Shown: positions 11,230 through 25,055, numbered from the stretch's first letter. The stretch is 64,000 nt of DNA from Sinotaia quadrata (GCA_028829895.1 CM054182.1:18899001-18963000), one strand, 5' to 3'. Numbers and translations: made by a program. The notes: generated by a model from the letters alone, not told the origin.

Positions 11230-12410
11230 CCCTAGAAGCTATTAGTGTTTGGTAGCCTATTGGTATTTGTTTGGCTAAAGTGTCTGGATGCCCATATAGT
11301 CTGTTTGACCGTTAGTATTTGTTTGCCTATTGGTACTTGTTTTGCTATAGTGCCTGGATGCCCATTAGAGTTTGTTTGACAATTAGTATCTGGTTGCCCA
11401 TTAGTGTTTGTTTGACAGTTAGTGATTAGTTGCCCATTGGTATCTGTTTGGCTAGAGTATCTGGTTGCCCGTTGGTATTTATTGGGCTATAGTGTCTGAT
11501 TGCCTGTTAGGATTTGTTTGACCGTTAGTGTCTGGTTGCCCATTGGTACTTGTTTGGCTATAGAGTCTGGTTGCCCATTGGTACTTGTTTGGCTATAGTG
11601 TCTGGTTGCCCATTGGTACTTGTTTGGTTATAGTGTTTTGGTGCCCTTTGGTACTTGTTTGGCTATAGTATCTGGTTGCCCATTAGTGTTTGTTTGACAG
11701 TTAGTGATTAGTTGCCCATTGGTATCTGTTTGGCTAGAGTATCTGGTTGCCCATTGATACTTGTTTTTCTGTTTGTCTGGTTGCCCATTAGTACTATTTT
11801 TTTTATAGTGTCTGGTTGCCCATTAGAGTTTATTTGACTGTTAGAGTCTGGTATCCTATTGCTACTTTCTTGGCTATAATATCTGGATGCCCATTAGAAA
11901 TTGTTTAACCTTTAAACTCTGGTTGCCTATTAGTGAATGTTATCCTATTGGTGGCTATTAGTACTTTTTGGGCCATTATGGCTATTACTGCCGGGTTACC
12001 TATTAGTGTGTGACCGCTATGGCCTGGCTACATAATAATGCCTATTCGGTTTATTAGCGCCTATATGACAATTATGGCATGGTGGCTATTATTTCTAACT
12101 GCCAGGCCTAATTGAGTTAGGGCCTGGTTAGCTATTAGTACCTGTCTGGCTATTAGGGTCTTGTTGGTTATGATGCCTAGGTGTTGTTATGGTCTAAATA
12201 GCTATCAATGCTTAGGTGTTATGAGGGTCTAGTCGCTAGTAGTGCCTAGATAGTTATTGGGGTCTAGTTGGCTAGTAGTACCTAAGAGGTTGTTAGGGTC
12301 AAGTAAGGCCTAATTATAATATTAGACTAGAGCGTGGCTGGCTATTAGGGCCTACTTATTTAGTAATATTTGGCTGAACCTTAGGGTCCGGTTGACTGTC
12401 AGGACCTGGT
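11230..12410. repeat. Long degenerate minisatellite, about 35-40 bp unit
   Basis: Units resemble TCTGGTTGCCCATTGGTACT followed by TGTTTGGCTATAG. They are most regular at 11520-11700, and decay to both sides into shorter GGTTGGCTATTAGGGCCTA-like words. Confidence 0.85.
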
Positions 12411-12423
12411 TAGCTAGGGGGGA

Positions 12424-12424
<1 letters not shown>

Positions 12425-12474
<50 letters not shown>

Positions 12475-12589
12475 TGTGTGTATGTGTGTGTGAATGTATG
12501 TGTGTGAATGTGTGAGTGTGTGTTTGAGTGTGTGTGTGTGTGTGAATGTGTGTGTGTGAGGGATGGAGGGAGTGTGTGTGTGTGGGTAT
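12425..12589. repeat. (TG)n microsatellite and TG-rich flank
   Basis: A perfect TG tract runs to about 12471, then an interrupted TG/TGTGAA tract. ORFs of Thr/His repeats on the minus strand come from it. Confidence 0.95.
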
Positions 12590-12919
12590 TCAAATACTTC
12601 ACCCATTTCCTTGTTTCAGGATCTTCCTGTATGAGGAAATCAGTAAGTGTGGAATTTATCTTCTTTAATTCGATTTCGTCAGTAGATTTTATGTTGTAAT
12701 AAACCATCGAATCGGTACTTGTTCCATTGCTTAGGCCATGCAAAATCTCATTTTATTTTTCGTACACCAGACCATGCTTGTGCTTGTGCCTTCGGTAAAG
12801 GTACACTCCCCCACCTGCATAGTGTTAGGCCGTACCTCTACTAAATAAAAGACTGTCCATGGCAACGCATGTTGGGCCCCTTACAACTACGTATCAGGCT
12901 TTTTGTATCAAAGCGTCTT

Positions 12920-13076
12920 GAGCCCTACGTCTCCATAATATGAGATGTTTTGTACCAAAAGTCTGCTGAGCCCTACGTCTCCATAATATGAGATGTTTTG
13001 TACCAAAAGTCTGCTGAGCCTTACGTCTCCATAATATGAGATGTTTTGTACCAAAAGTCTGCTGAGCCTTACGTCG
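12920..13076. repeat. 48 bp minisatellite, about 3.3 copies
   Basis: Units begin GAGCCCTACGTCTCCATAAT at about 12920, 12968 and 13016 and are almost identical, so recent. Confidence 0.94.
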
Positions 13077-13859
13077 ATGTAATATCTGACTTATTTCTAA
13101 TCTAAAATTTTTCGTTGCAATGCGTATTCGGCCATACGTCTACGTAATATGTTAGCCCATTGTCTATAAAACAGAGACTTTCCGTAGTAAAGAGTGTAGA
13201 GTCGTGCTAGATATTAGATAAATATTAGAGTTTAAAAATTAATCGGTTGAACTTGCCTGCTCAAACTTATAATGCTGATCTGTGAAGAAATAATCGAAAG
13301 CCATTAAAAAAATAAAACATCGAGGATTGCGTTGCATAACTGTGAATCACAATATCTTGTATTCAATTAGACCAATAAGGATAAGAGATTCCTAGTGATC
13401 GTTGCTTGCTTGACTGGCTGACTGATATTTTGCTTAATGTCCATTTCCAAAGCCCGTTGATTTCTTAGACCTCTGTCTAACACGGGCTCTTTGGTTAACT
13501 CATCCACGAAATGAAATTCATTCATGCGAAACTTCGCGGTATGCAATTAACTCAATCGTAACACCCTAACCCAGCTACAGTGCATTCACTAATCCTTCTG
13601 TAATTAATCCATCCGTAAGTGCATTCACTGCCATTAATGAAGTGCATTAACGCAGACCGAAAGGTCTCACAAATGCACTGAACACTTTAATTATTAAAAG
13701 GCTTGCTCTATAGTATTTTCATATACTATCTGAGTTATTCGTTACTGTTTGACTATTCTTATACACGTCAGCTACCTTAAATTTTGATGCTGAATTAAAG
13801 CAAATGCCTACAAGATTAATAGAATTATGTTGATTGAGTAGATCCCTGATTGATGCCTA
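13077..13859. other. No gene seen
   Basis: AT-rich sequence without long ORFs. A near repeat of the preceding unit (GCCATACGTCTACGTAATATG) occurs once near 13132. Confidence 0.5.
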
Positions 13860-14480
13860 CTCAATGAACAGACCACTGACGGAAAGGCCTACTTGAATGA
13901 TTAGGCTACTGATAAAAGGCCTACATTACTGCGCATTCCACTGAAGGAAGACCTACTTGACTGAGTTAGTATTGGTGGGAAGTCTTCTTGATTGAGTAGG
14001 CTACTAATGGAAGGCCTACATTACTGGGTATTCCACTGAAGGAAGACCTACTTGATGGAGTTAGTATCAATGGAAGGCCTATATTACCGAGCATTTCATT
14101 TGAAGGAGTTAGTATCAAAGAAAAAGGCCTACATTACTGGGCATTCAACTAAAGGAAGACCTACTTGACTACTTGACGGACTTAGTATTGATTGAGTAGG
14201 CTACTAATGGAAGGCCCACGTTATGAGCAAACTACTAAGAGTAACTACTAATGGAAGGCCCACGTTATGAGCAAACTACTAAGAGTAACTACTAATGGAA
14301 GGCCCACGTTATGAGCAAACTACTAAGAGTAACTACTAATGGAAGGCCCACGTTATGAGCAAACTACTAAGAATAACTAGTGATGGAAGGCCTTCGAGAT
14401 TGAGTAACTATTTGATAGAAGTCCTACGTGACTGAACGGCTTACTGATGAAGGAAAGCTTTATTGAGTAACTATTAATGA
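13860..14480. repeat. Minisatellite region with a 44 bp homogeneous core
   Basis: Degenerate units containing GGAAGGCCTAC and TTGAGTAGGCTACT lead into about four nearly identical 44 bp units (14208-14376) of TAATGGAAGGCCCACGTTAT plus GAGCAAACTACTAAG. Confidence 0.9.
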
Positions 14481-15424
14481 AGGCCTACGTAATTTATCTC
14501 TTCCAAAACTGAATTCTTTTGAAAAGACTTTCTCATAAGGATTTTTGTAAAAAATATATATTAAAAATATATATTAAAATTATTTTGGGATAGATTCAAA
14601 TAACTGGGAGCTAATGTATAAACGATGACGTATGCATGCAAGATCCAGAACGCTCCTAACGTCCCAGTGATTGGTCGTTATCACAACTACGTCATCTCTC
14701 TCATCTCCGAGGCGCCATCAGAATTAGAACGGTTTTTACTTCACAGGAAATTATTAAGTTGGGCAAATTGCTGCCATTTTGAATCATCAGAATACTGTCA
14801 AAAATATCTATGTCATTAATTCAATTAGATAAAAGCTGCCCCAGTCAAGAAATAAGTAAGCAAATAAGCATTGCTTTTAAAGTATTTATTCCCGACTTGG
14901 AAACAAATATTATTTACGAGATAAACTTGAGTAAAAGTGCCTCTCTGAGACTTTGCAAGGACACACACATGGGTGTTTGTACGTATAAGCGTATGTGTGT
15001 AACGTGTTCACTGAAATAGACGATTCATATATGTTCATCACAATAATGGAAAGAAAGTAGGTTAGTGTTTGGCTTATATAATAAACAAAGGGAGATAATT
15101 TATCACTCTCATAGCTCTGTTGTTACTAAGTTCTGACGTGTGGATCGAGTTTGGTATAAAAATGTAAAAAAAAAGAAATGATATGTAAAACTTTAGGAAT
15201 GTAGTTATGTTTGAAAATTTACACTTAAAGGGTTAATATAAAATATAAGATTTATTAAAATAACATTCTGGAAAGTTCTTGTAATTATTACATTTTAATT
15301 AAATTAATTTAAAAGTAATGTTAATAAATGCCCATCCTCATAGAAATTTAGCAAACAATATATCGTATTAAATTTTGTATATTTCTCTGTTTCTTCTCTC
15401 TATATTTACATATATCCCCTCCCT
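14481..15424. other. No gene seen
   Basis: ORFs of 64 and 69 codons overlap at 14625-15019 on the plus strand, but no domain, splice-consistent exon or family similarity was recognised. Confidence 0.45.
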
Positions 15425-15458
15425 CTCACTCACTCACTCACTCACTCACTCACTCACA
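15425..15458. repeat. (CTCA)n microsatellite
   Basis: About eight perfect CTCA units in a pyrimidine-rich stretch. Confidence 0.95.
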
Positions 15459-15641
15459 TTCTTTCTCAGTCTCCTTTCTCTTTTTTAGTTTTTCCTTCCA
15501 TTTTATTTTTTATGTATTTGTGTCTGTTCTGTTTCCATATTATCTTCTGCTTAATTTTTCCCTGAACTTTCTCATTCTTTCTCTCCCCAACTCCTTTAAT
15601 TTCTGTCCGCTCACTTCCTTTTTTAATTCACTTTATTCTTC

Positions 15642-15643
<2 letters not shown>

Positions 15644-15723
<80 letters not shown>
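15644..15723. repeat. (TATC)n microsatellite
   Basis: About 20 perfect tetranucleotides. Confidence 0.97.
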
Positions 15724-15724
<1 letters not shown>

Positions 15725-16504
15725 GTAGTAATAGCCATATTCATACACACACACTGACTCATACGCAGACTTGAAATCGCGATAACGGTACTCAAATAAT
15801 CTTTCCATAAAAGAGATACATTTAAGATAAATGAAGAGAGGATATCGAGTTATGAAAAACACTGTCGCGTGATACCATTTTACGAGTGAGGATATAAATC
15901 AGGTCAAGAAAACAGTGTGTTACAGTTGTACGCAAATTGTTATCATGCGGGTTCGGTTTCCTTTGACAGCTTACAGTTTTAAATTAGGTGAATATTGCGT
16001 CGGCGCCCATAAGGCGTCTAGCCACATCCACTGGGATAAACAGTCACATGAAAACATCATTACCGATAAATGCTTGTAGCTGAAAGGATTTTGAACATCA
16101 CGTGAAGTGGAATAGTATGCTATGAAAACAGTTCAAAATGTACTGCACGATTATAAACGCTTTTAAGTCTTTTTTGTTTGTTTGTTTTGTCGTTGTCTCC
16201 ATTCTTCGCAGTACCCGCAATAGATTTTTCAATCCGGAATGTTTGTTTCGGTTTGTCGTTGTCTTCATTCCTCACAATACCCGTAGTAGACTTTTCATCC
16301 TTCTATGTTCTTGGTCTTAAACTTTGCATCACTTAAATGGTTTGTTTTATTCTAGCTTTGCAACTTTCACTGAAATGGTAGTAAATTATTGTAAGAGAAA
16401 GGCCGAATATAAAATCAACAATCGGTTTGTTGGTTGAGTTAAAGTTGAGGGTAGCAGAAACTGAAGCACTTCATTTTCAAAAGTTAACTGTAATTGGCCG
16501 TTAA
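15724..16504. other. No gene seen
   Basis: No array, exon or RNA gene recognised. The word CGGTTTGTCGTTGTCTTCATT near 16250 partly repeats one near 16190. Confidence 0.45.
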
Positions 16505-16683
16505 TAATATCCCTTTTCTACTTACAGGTACTGTTTCTGCAAACTCTTTAAAATCACAAATGAAGTAATATCTCTTTTGTAGTTACAGGTACTGTTTCTG
16601 CAAACTCATTAAAATCACAAATGAAGTAATATCTCTTTTGTAGTTACAGGTATTGTTTCTGCAAACTCATTAAAATAGCAAAC
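16505..16683. repeat. About 61 bp minisatellite, three copies
   Basis: Units contain TTACAGGTACTGTTTCTGCA followed by AACTCATTAAAATCACAAA. Confidence 0.92.
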
Positions 16684-16689
16684 GAAATA

Positions 16690-17154
16690 AAAATAATAAT
16701 GAACAAAGAATATTTGCCTGTGATAATTACTACCTGGATACTTTCAGATTTTATTACTTTTAGTTCAAAGTTTTATGTTCTATATCGATGTACCAAAAGA
16801 CTGATACATATTTCCTCTTTAAACTTGAGTTCAGCTTGCCCTCTCTAGCTGTACACTATTTTTGAGTCTCAAGTAGATGACATTTACGATTAAGTAACTT
16901 AAGATCAGAAATGCAATCCAACCACATTCATATCTTTAACCCTAATCTTGACAGTCTGTTAGTAAACTTTTAATGTTTTGATTTTTCTGGCTCTAATACA
17001 GTTCACTAGTAGATATATGTCCGTCCATGAAATAAAACAAGGACAGACAAGTTGAAAATAATTTTCCACTGAACTGACCAGTCAGGGCTTGAGCGGAACG
17101 TGTTAAGCTTGTTTTCTATCCTGAATTTCTCTAAACATGAAATGGTAGTGACAC
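16690..17154. other. No gene seen
   Basis: AT-rich unique-looking sequence. Confidence 0.4.
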
Positions 17155-18092
17155 GCACAAAAGTATTTCATATTAATGTTATGTATAAAAAGTATTTCAT
17201 GCTATTGTTATGTACAAAGGTATTTCATATTAATGTTATAAATAAAAAGTATTTCACATGCTATTGTTATTGTCGAAAGTATTTCATATTAATGTTATGT
17301 ATAAAAAATAATTTCATGCTAATGTTATTGTCGAAAGTATTTCATATTAATGTTATGTATAAAAATAATTTCATGCTAATGTTATTATCGAAAGTATTTC
17401 ATATTAATGTTATGTATAAAAAATAATTTCATGCTAATGTTATTGTCGAAAGTATTTCATATTAATGTTATGTATAAAATGCATTCATGCTATTGTTATG
17501 TACAAAATGTATTTCATATTAATGTTATATATAAAATGTATATCTTGCTATTGTTAAGTACAAAAGTATTTCATATTAATGTCATATATAAAATGTATTT
17601 CATGCTATTGTTATTGTCAACAGTATTTCGTATTAATGATATGTACAAAATGTATTTCATGCTATTGGTATTGTCAAAAGTATTTCATATTAATGTTATG
17701 TAAAAATGTATTTCATGCTATTGCTATTGTTAAAAATATTTCATATTAATGCTATGTACAAAATGCATTTCATGCTATTGTTATGTACAAAAGTATTTCA
17801 TATTAATGTTATGTAAAAAGTATTTCATGCTATTGTTATTGTCAAAAGTATTTCATATTAATGTTATGTACAAAATGCATTTCATGCTATTGTTATGTAC
17901 AAAATGTATTTCATGCTATTGTTATGTACAAAATGTATTTCATGCTATTGTTATGTACACAATGTATTTCATGCTATTGTTATGTACAAAATGTACTTCA
18001 TGCTATTTTTATGTACAAAATGTATTTCATGCTATTGTTATGTACAAAATGTATTTCATACTATTGTTATGTACAAAATGTACTTCATAGGA
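17155..18092. repeat. Minisatellite with two alternating unit types
   Basis: One unit type is AAAGTATTTCATATTAATG plus TTATGTA. The other is AAATGTATTTCATGCTATTG plus TTATGTAC. They alternate on the left, while the right third (17870-18090) is nearly pure second type at about 28 bp, consistent with a recent expansion from one end. The Lys/Phe/His ORFs here are repeat artefacts. Confidence 0.93.
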
Positions 18093-19308
18093 CGTATTAA
18101 CACTTATATTTGAATTTATCGGATTTGGAAGGGGCAATCCCTTTTGCTTTACGTTTTGATACATTTTCATTTCTCATATTTGTGACTTGTCTCAACGTCT
18201 TTCATGTAGGAGGGACCTGTTAAGCTTAGACTTTTAAAAGAGTTGTTTCCCTTAGACACTTACTTATTTCTTGTCTTCTAAATAACGTTGAGCAGTCTTA
18301 CTACTTCGGTATAGGGGTAGTGATAAATACATATAAATAAAATATAAATTAAAAAGTAATAGAGTAATTTGTTACAGTTTAACTTAAATATTCACGTTAT
18401 TTTACTGAAGCAAAAGATTTTTGCACTAAAAAGATGAGATGCAAAATAAACGAATTATTGTGTCGTGCTCTGGAACGAGAGCCTACTGTGGGGACCTGGG
18501 GGAGCAGTGTGTCGTTAAACGGACTAAAAAACAAGTAAAATAGAATCTGAAAAAGATAAAGAACAAGGCACATTTTAAAAGCATATTCACTAATTGAATT
18601 GCCGTTTTGTTTCTGAAAGTCAGGTCAGAACCCTCTCCCCCCCCCCCTCCGCCCTGGGGACTAAGCGACCTGAGAGTGAACGATGCAGCTGATCATTTCA
18701 CATGTATGCAGAAATGTTCACTCACCGAGGGTGACCGATTGTGATGTCACCCAGGATGAGCGATTGTGATGTCACGTGGTTTGAGTGAGTGTGCTGTCAC
18801 CATCACGATTGTCGCACTACGTTGTTGTATGAGACGAGATGGCACAGCCAGTCTGTCAAGTGCACGGGTTCCTTCTTATGTTTCTTGCGCCTTGCGTTAA
18901 TTGGCGAGAATATTCGACACCGCTTGTGATTCGAGATACATAAGGCCGTCCACATATATATATATATGTTGAATCTTCACGAATACTGTTTGAGGGGGAA
19001 TGCATTAGGTCATGTCCAGATACGCATAATGTTCATGGACACGCTTGGCGAACGAGAGTGCATTAGGTCATGGCCAAACGGACACTCTTTTCGAGGACAT
19101 CGCTTGTGGGTCGAAAACACCTTCGGACATGTGCGAGTTTGCTGAACTAATTTTCACTGATATTACTTAAATGTAATCACATTAATAGACAGATAGACGC
19201 TTGTCGTCATGTGAACGAAGGGAGACAGTCTATACTGAAGGCGTGTAGATAGGTCGGTAGATAAGTAGATAGAGGGGCGATGTCTAGATAAATAAAAATC
19301 GAGATACT
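18093..19308. other. No gene seen; several short direct repeats
   Basis: GCGATTGTGATGTCAC-like words recur near 18735 and 18759, and TGCATTAGGTCATG occurs near 19001 and 19060. A C-homopolymer of about 9 bases sits at 18640. No coding exon recognised. Confidence 0.45.
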
Positions 19309-20724
19309 TGTTACGTTTCCAGTATTTATTTAAAGACCCTGCTTAGAATAATTAAAAGACTTTAAATATAATTAATTCTTCCTCTCATATTCTACGCAGA
19401 CTGGTTGCTCAATTTATTATCTGACTAATTAAAAGTGCGTCTTGTAGTTCAGACGACAAATTTACAGACTAATAAACTGCGAACTTTTAGCTAGATTTGA
19501 AAACAGTTAAATCCCTCTAAATTAATATGCACTCGTCATCAATCTTTCTGCTCATCCGCCCCCATTCAAATCTAAGAATTAATCTAATTGGTCTATTGTG
19601 CATAGAAATCAACTACTAAGAGGTATTAACAAAGAAAATAAGATTTAATAAAGTTTAACAAATTAACAATAAATCGAATGCAACGCGAATAGTCTTCACT
19701 CTGTCTTTACGCGCCTATGCCTGATTTTTGTCAATCTAAATTGCCGGAAAAGTGTTCCTTTGAGATCTGTACACTTGATTTTGCACTTAGCTCTATTCTT
19801 GTATCCTTGGTCTCAACACTCAGTCATGCTGATTCGTTCCCTCAGTCCCCCTTTAACGACACACGTGGTGCATAAGGAATGATGTCCCTTTGTTAGTGGC
19901 TAGGAACTGGAATTTTTGCAGCATGGCCCTCAGAGTGGATTTCGACACGCTTATACCAATAAGCTAATGCAGGTGAGGCATGGGTGAACATAAACCATGA
20001 GCCGACCTGTGGATGCAACGTGTTTGGATATAATTCTCAACCTAACAGGCCCTACTTAGGCATGGCTCAATTAAATGCGCTGAACAAAGAGTTTCGACCT
20101 CGCGTCGCTTACAATTAGATTTTAGAAAAATATAATCGTCTCACATGTGTTCCATTTAACAGTCATGACGTATGAAGCAATAAAATAGATACAACGTTAA
20201 ATTAATGTTCATACAAGGGGTAATTCAAGCCGACAGAGCGCTTCACAATTTACAATTTAAATTACACGCAATAATTGAATTACATGAAGAATTCATATCG
20301 AGCGCAGCATTCTGGCTCTTAGTGAATTAAAACAATATAAATTAAAGTACAGAAATGGAAAAATGGTTACAATAAATTTATATTCCGTAACATATAGGTT
20401 TTCAGCTATTTCTCTGAACCATGCTCAAGTGTATATGGAAATCATATAATACATAGCACAAATACATACTTAAACAATACATAGGCAAATACTATTAAAT
20501 AAAATGATACCTTTGAGAGAAGTCGAAGGGTACCTTGATTCTCTATGGCGCCGGCTGCCTCTCACGACCCGAGTAAGCTGATGGAATTAGCTAAAATGTG
20601 CTCGAAGTGAGGGAGCGGAAGCGTGTGGGTACATATATAGAAAGGTATATTGCGTATCACGTGACTGTTCGCAAAGCATGTGGTTGGTTCGAGAACTGGA
20701 CAATGGTCCTAAAGTTACATAACA
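19309..20724. mobile_element. Possible solo LTR or LTR-like element
   Basis: The segment begins TGTTACG and ends CATAACA, giving TGTTA...TAACA inverted ends typical of LTRs. On the minus strand a TATA-like TCTATATATG lies about 85 bp inside the right end. There is no coding sequence inside, and the flanks (ATACT left, TCTTG right) do not form a clear target duplication, so this is a weak call. Confidence 0.25.
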
Positions 20725-20928
20725 TCTTGACCTGTTCTAGAAGCACCTAGAAAAGGGAAGCTTTGAACAAAGGGCCAAGGGTTTCAAATATTCGAATTTG
20801 AAGTAAACAAGGCAATGTGGGTCATCAGGTCGGACATTTTTATCAGACTTGTGACAATACTTAAGGACAGACTGACAGACACACATATATAGATTGACAG
20901 TAGGTTTATAATGCTTCGGAGGATAGGG

Positions 20929-21094
20929 AGGAACGTCAAGAGAAGAAGAAAACCTGATCGATCGGTATACGGTAGTTATAGATATAAGAATATAGGCGAA
21001 TTTACACAAAGAGGAACGTCAAGAGAAGAGGAAAACCTGATCGACCGGTATACGGTAGCTATACATATAAGTATATAGGCGAATTTACACAAAG
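20929..21094. repeat. 83 bp tandem duplication, two copies
   Basis: Copies start with AGGAACGTCAAGAGAAG at about 20929 and 21012 and differ at only a few positions. Confidence 0.94.
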
Positions 21095-21539
21095 ACAAAC
21101 AGATAAGCAGCCACACAACAACGAAAGGTATTTAGGAAGATAAATACTACTTATATATATATAGTCATTCAGCAATTAAAAGTAATCTAGTTAAACTAAT
21201 TTAGCACTGTTTGATTACTGGCAGTCGGCTAACCATATAATAAACATTTTATCTTCCGTTGTCAAGAGATATGCGCGAGCTTGATCAACACTGTGAGTGA
21301 AATGAATAATACGACGACATACAAAGAAAACAACGAAACAACTTATTTACATACGTTTAAAAACAGGTACTCATTTCACATTCGAAGAAGCAATTTTTGT
21401 ATATACATATTTTTTTTATTTCTTAAAATGAATTTCATTTTTCTCTACCCTCACTTTCCCTTTGCCACTAGTGGAAATCTAAGTTTGCTTGTTTTCTTGG
21501 CTACGTCACTGACAGGAACACGTCACATGAAGCAACATT
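21095..21539. other. No gene seen
   Basis: A 113-codon plus-strand ORF begins at 21281. It has a Phe-rich segment, but no recognised family, and it runs into the following repeat. It is not called as a gene. Confidence 0.4.
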
Positions 21540-22420
21540 GTAATCATATAAACAATACGCAATTATCATCGCATAAAACGGTATGCAATGACATCACACA
21601 AAAGAATAGTTCAAAATTATAATGACATAAAACAGTACACATTTTGTAATCCACACAAAACAGTATGCAATTACATCGCATAAAACAGTAGAAAATTATA
21701 ATCATATAAAACTGTACACATTTATATCATATAAAACAGTACATAATTATATAACATTTCCCACTGCACAAATATAATCACATAAGACAGCACATATTTG
21801 TAGACAATATTGATAGTAACATTAAAACATGAGACAGTACACACTTAATCACGCAATCACGTGCGGACATTTATAACCACATAAAGCAGTATACAATCAA
21901 AATCACATGAAATATTATATACTTATTAATACATAAATAGTTACACAACTGTAAAGACGCAACAATCTATAATTATAATTACATAAATGGTACTAATTAA
22001 ATTAAATTCATTTAAAACAGCAGAATTATAATCATATCAACGTTATACATAATCCGAAGAAACAGTACAGCTTTACAATTGCATCAAATAAAGCACAAAT
22101 ATAATTACTTTAAAAGAAAATAATAATTGTAATTACATAATAAAAGTCATAATTATAATTCAAAAACCAGTATGCAATTATAATAAATTTACATAGGACA
22201 TAATTATCATAATATTAATTATTAAAGGTATACACTTATAACAAGACAGTACACATTTATAATTTTTTTTTTAAAAATCAACACAGTTATAATAACAAAA
22301 CACGGTATATTTTTATAATTTAGAAAACAAGAGTACTCAGTTATAATAACATAAACTATATTTTTATAATTTAGGAAACAGAGTACTCAGTTATAATAAC
22401 ATAAACTACATTTCACAATA
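21540..22420. repeat. Old degenerate minisatellite, about 25-28 bp unit
   Basis: Words such as ACATAAAACAGTACACA and ATTATAAT recur through the region with many indels. The last two copies (near 22325-22410) are better preserved. Confidence 0.75.
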
Positions 22421-22563
22421 TAGTTGTGCCAAACACAAACACTTACAACAATGCGCAATTATAGCTTTGGAGTATTTGCAAACTGAATAATAAAAATATT
22501 ATAGTGGTATTTTTAAAAAGTCAAGTGTTAACACTGAGTGAAGATAAATTCACAACAAAAATA

Positions 22564-22735
22564 CAAACTGTCAAAATTACATCAAACTGTCAAAAGTGCA
22601 TCAAACTGTCAAAAGTACATCAAACTGTCAAAAGTACATCAAACTGTCAAAAATACATCAAACTTTCAAAAGTACATCAAACTGTCAAAAGTGCACCAAA
22701 CTGTCAAAAGTACATCAAACTGTCAAAAGTGCAAG
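22564..22735. repeat. 19 bp minisatellite, about nine copies
   Basis: The unit is CATCAAACTGTCAAAAGTA, nearly perfect. It produces overlapping Lys/Ser/Gln-repeat ORFs in all three plus frames. Confidence 0.96.
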
Positions 22736-24213
22736 AACAATACAAGCGCAGCACGATCATTCGTTCTGTACAGAGGTAGATTGTACAAACACCTAAAGCA
22801 TCGCGGTGTCTGGTGTATCATGCCGGCTAACCATTCGATGGTCACGCCCTGAACCATGCTGGCTATCAATGTATATAGCCACACTGAACCACACATTTAA
22901 CCAATCTGATCACTCATTTCATCACGATGCCATATATTGAACTAGACTGATCGTACTCGTTAGGTCAATGGCAATGCATTGAACTAGACAAGAACAACAT
23001 ATTTCATCCTATATTGCAAGCCATTTAAAAACACCCATAACTAACTATCCTGTGAGTGCACTCCAAAAGGCTGTTGACGCATTTAAGGACCACTTTAATA
23101 GCGCATTTGATTTGTCTGGTTACACGTGTTTGTAGACTGGCCAAGCATGTAACCGGGCTAGACATCAGTTTGGTCAGTGTGTGCTCCACCAACAATGTGA
23201 CTGATAAAATATAATAATTACAGCAACACCAACATCAGCATTGACACGTGCAGAGTACAAAAGTTGTATGCGCTTGCGACAGTAAAACTAATTAATAGGA
23301 CTGTCGCGCATTATAACCATAGCCGTGTGATTCACGATAAGAAATAAAATTCAGACGTAAATCACACGGTGCTATTTCGCTGTCGATAAATAATATTTTT
23401 AAAAAAAAGAATGACCTGTGTCCAACGCAGTATACTGAACGATGTATTTCTAGGCTAATACTAACCGATTGTACATAACCTATCCGAGGTGAGTGCGTAT
23501 GCAAAATATACATACCTGCATAATGAACAATGTAGTTCTAGACTAATATTATTTAAAATATAAAAAAATTGTCCGAGGTGAGTGGACATATACAGATACA
23601 TACAAACTTACGCCATAACTATTCTGCTGCTAATATCTTGATTGTTCTGAAGTTAAAATCGATTTTATCTAAGCAAGCTATGGACTGTTTTGAAGTGAAT
23701 ATCATCTTAGGTATGGTCTAGCGTTCTGAGACTAATGTATTAAGCATGGGCTAGCCTCCACAAGCTAATATTAACAAAATGTTCCGACTATTCCCAGTCT
23801 ACTATGACTTTAATGAAGGCCTTGGCCTTTCTCAGGCTAATAACAAGTTGATTGTTCTGAAGTCGACAAACCTTTCTCAGGCTAATAACAAGTTGATTGA
23901 CAAACCATCGTTTTGACCTTGCACTGAATCTAATAACAGTGAAGCTAAGTCTTACATTGTTCTGAAGTTAATAACATCACGAGCAAATGTATGGTTCTTT
24001 TCAGATTACTGTTGTCTTAACTAAGGTCTCGAGCCAATAATGATGTCTTGATTGTTTTGAAGCTAAAATCAACTTAACTACTGACTAACAGTCTCACTAA
24101 TGTCCTGACATTTCCCACGCCTAAATAATAATAATGTAAGAGTATAGATCTAGAGATATACAAATCCGGGTGTCTGAGTTAGATTGCAACTGTCTCGCGA
24201 TGGAAGGAAAGGT
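22736..24213. other. No gene seen; short duplications
   Basis: CCTTTCTCAGGCTAATAACA with AGTTGATTG occurs twice (about 23825 and 23872). TGATTGTTCTGAAGT-like words recur at 23640-24060. No exon recognised. Confidence 0.45.
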
Positions 24214-24565
24214 AGCTTGTTCCAAATCTCATCTCATATATTTATGATGGTGAAAACCGATTCCAAATCTCATCCCATTTATGATGGCGAAAACTAGAAA
24301 CTATTCCAAATCTCATCCCATTTATGATGGTGAAACCTAGAACATATTCCAAATCTCATCCCATTTATGATGGTGAAAACTAGAACTTATTCCAAATCTC
24401 ATCCCATTTATGATGGTGAAAACTAGAACTTATTCCAAATCTCGTCCCATTTATGATGGTGAAAACTAGAACTTATTCCAAATCTCGTCCCATTTATGAT
24501 GGTGAAAACTAGAACTTATTCCAAAGCCAATCACATTTATGACGGTGAAAGCTAGAACCGATTCC
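24214..24565. repeat. 43 bp minisatellite, about eight copies
   Basis: Units are TTCCAAATCTCATCCCATTT followed by ATGATGGTGAAAACTAGAAC, with a regular 43 bp period (for example 24304 and 24347). Confidence 0.95.
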
Positions 24566-25055
24566 ATACTGGAAGCAGACGTCGCGCGGTGCATTAAAAA
24601 GAAGAGTCAAGAAAACCAAGATGGCTAATAAAAGAAATCACTATTTGCTTTGCCGACTATTTCTAGAGGAACAACGAGGATGGTAAACGATGGAAGCAGT
24701 AAAACTCAATGGATCAAATCAGCTGTCGCAAACAGACGAAAGAAATATGGAATGACAACAGCAAACAACTGGAGCCTGAAATCTGTCTAGAGTATAAATA
24801 AATGCGAGAAACAGACGGAACAATAAGACAATAATTGTACAGATGATTGAGAGAGACAGGGTTACAAGCCGAAACCTAAGATTGTCTTGACTGCTAGAAT
24901 GCTAAATTTTAAATAATAAAAGAACCAATTTCACTTACAACTAATCTTTATCGAAGATGAGACTCAGCTCAAGTGAATTATATCTAAACTATGTGTTCTA
25001 GTTTTAACGTAGATGAAATTACCAATCGCTGCTCTCAGATTTTGTTCATGACATC
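24566..25055. other. No gene seen
   Basis: Unique-looking sequence without a supported exon. Confidence 0.4.

Noticed and set aside
17100..18113. Five overlapping plus-strand ORFs of 72-113 codons rich in His, Asn, Met and Cys
   Set aside because: All are translations of the 26-28 bp alternating minisatellite in different frames.
18470..18535. TGTGTCGTTAAACGGAC and flanking GC-rich words resembling a SINE tail
   Set aside because: No tRNA-derived head with A and B boxes was found upstream, so a SINE call is not supported.
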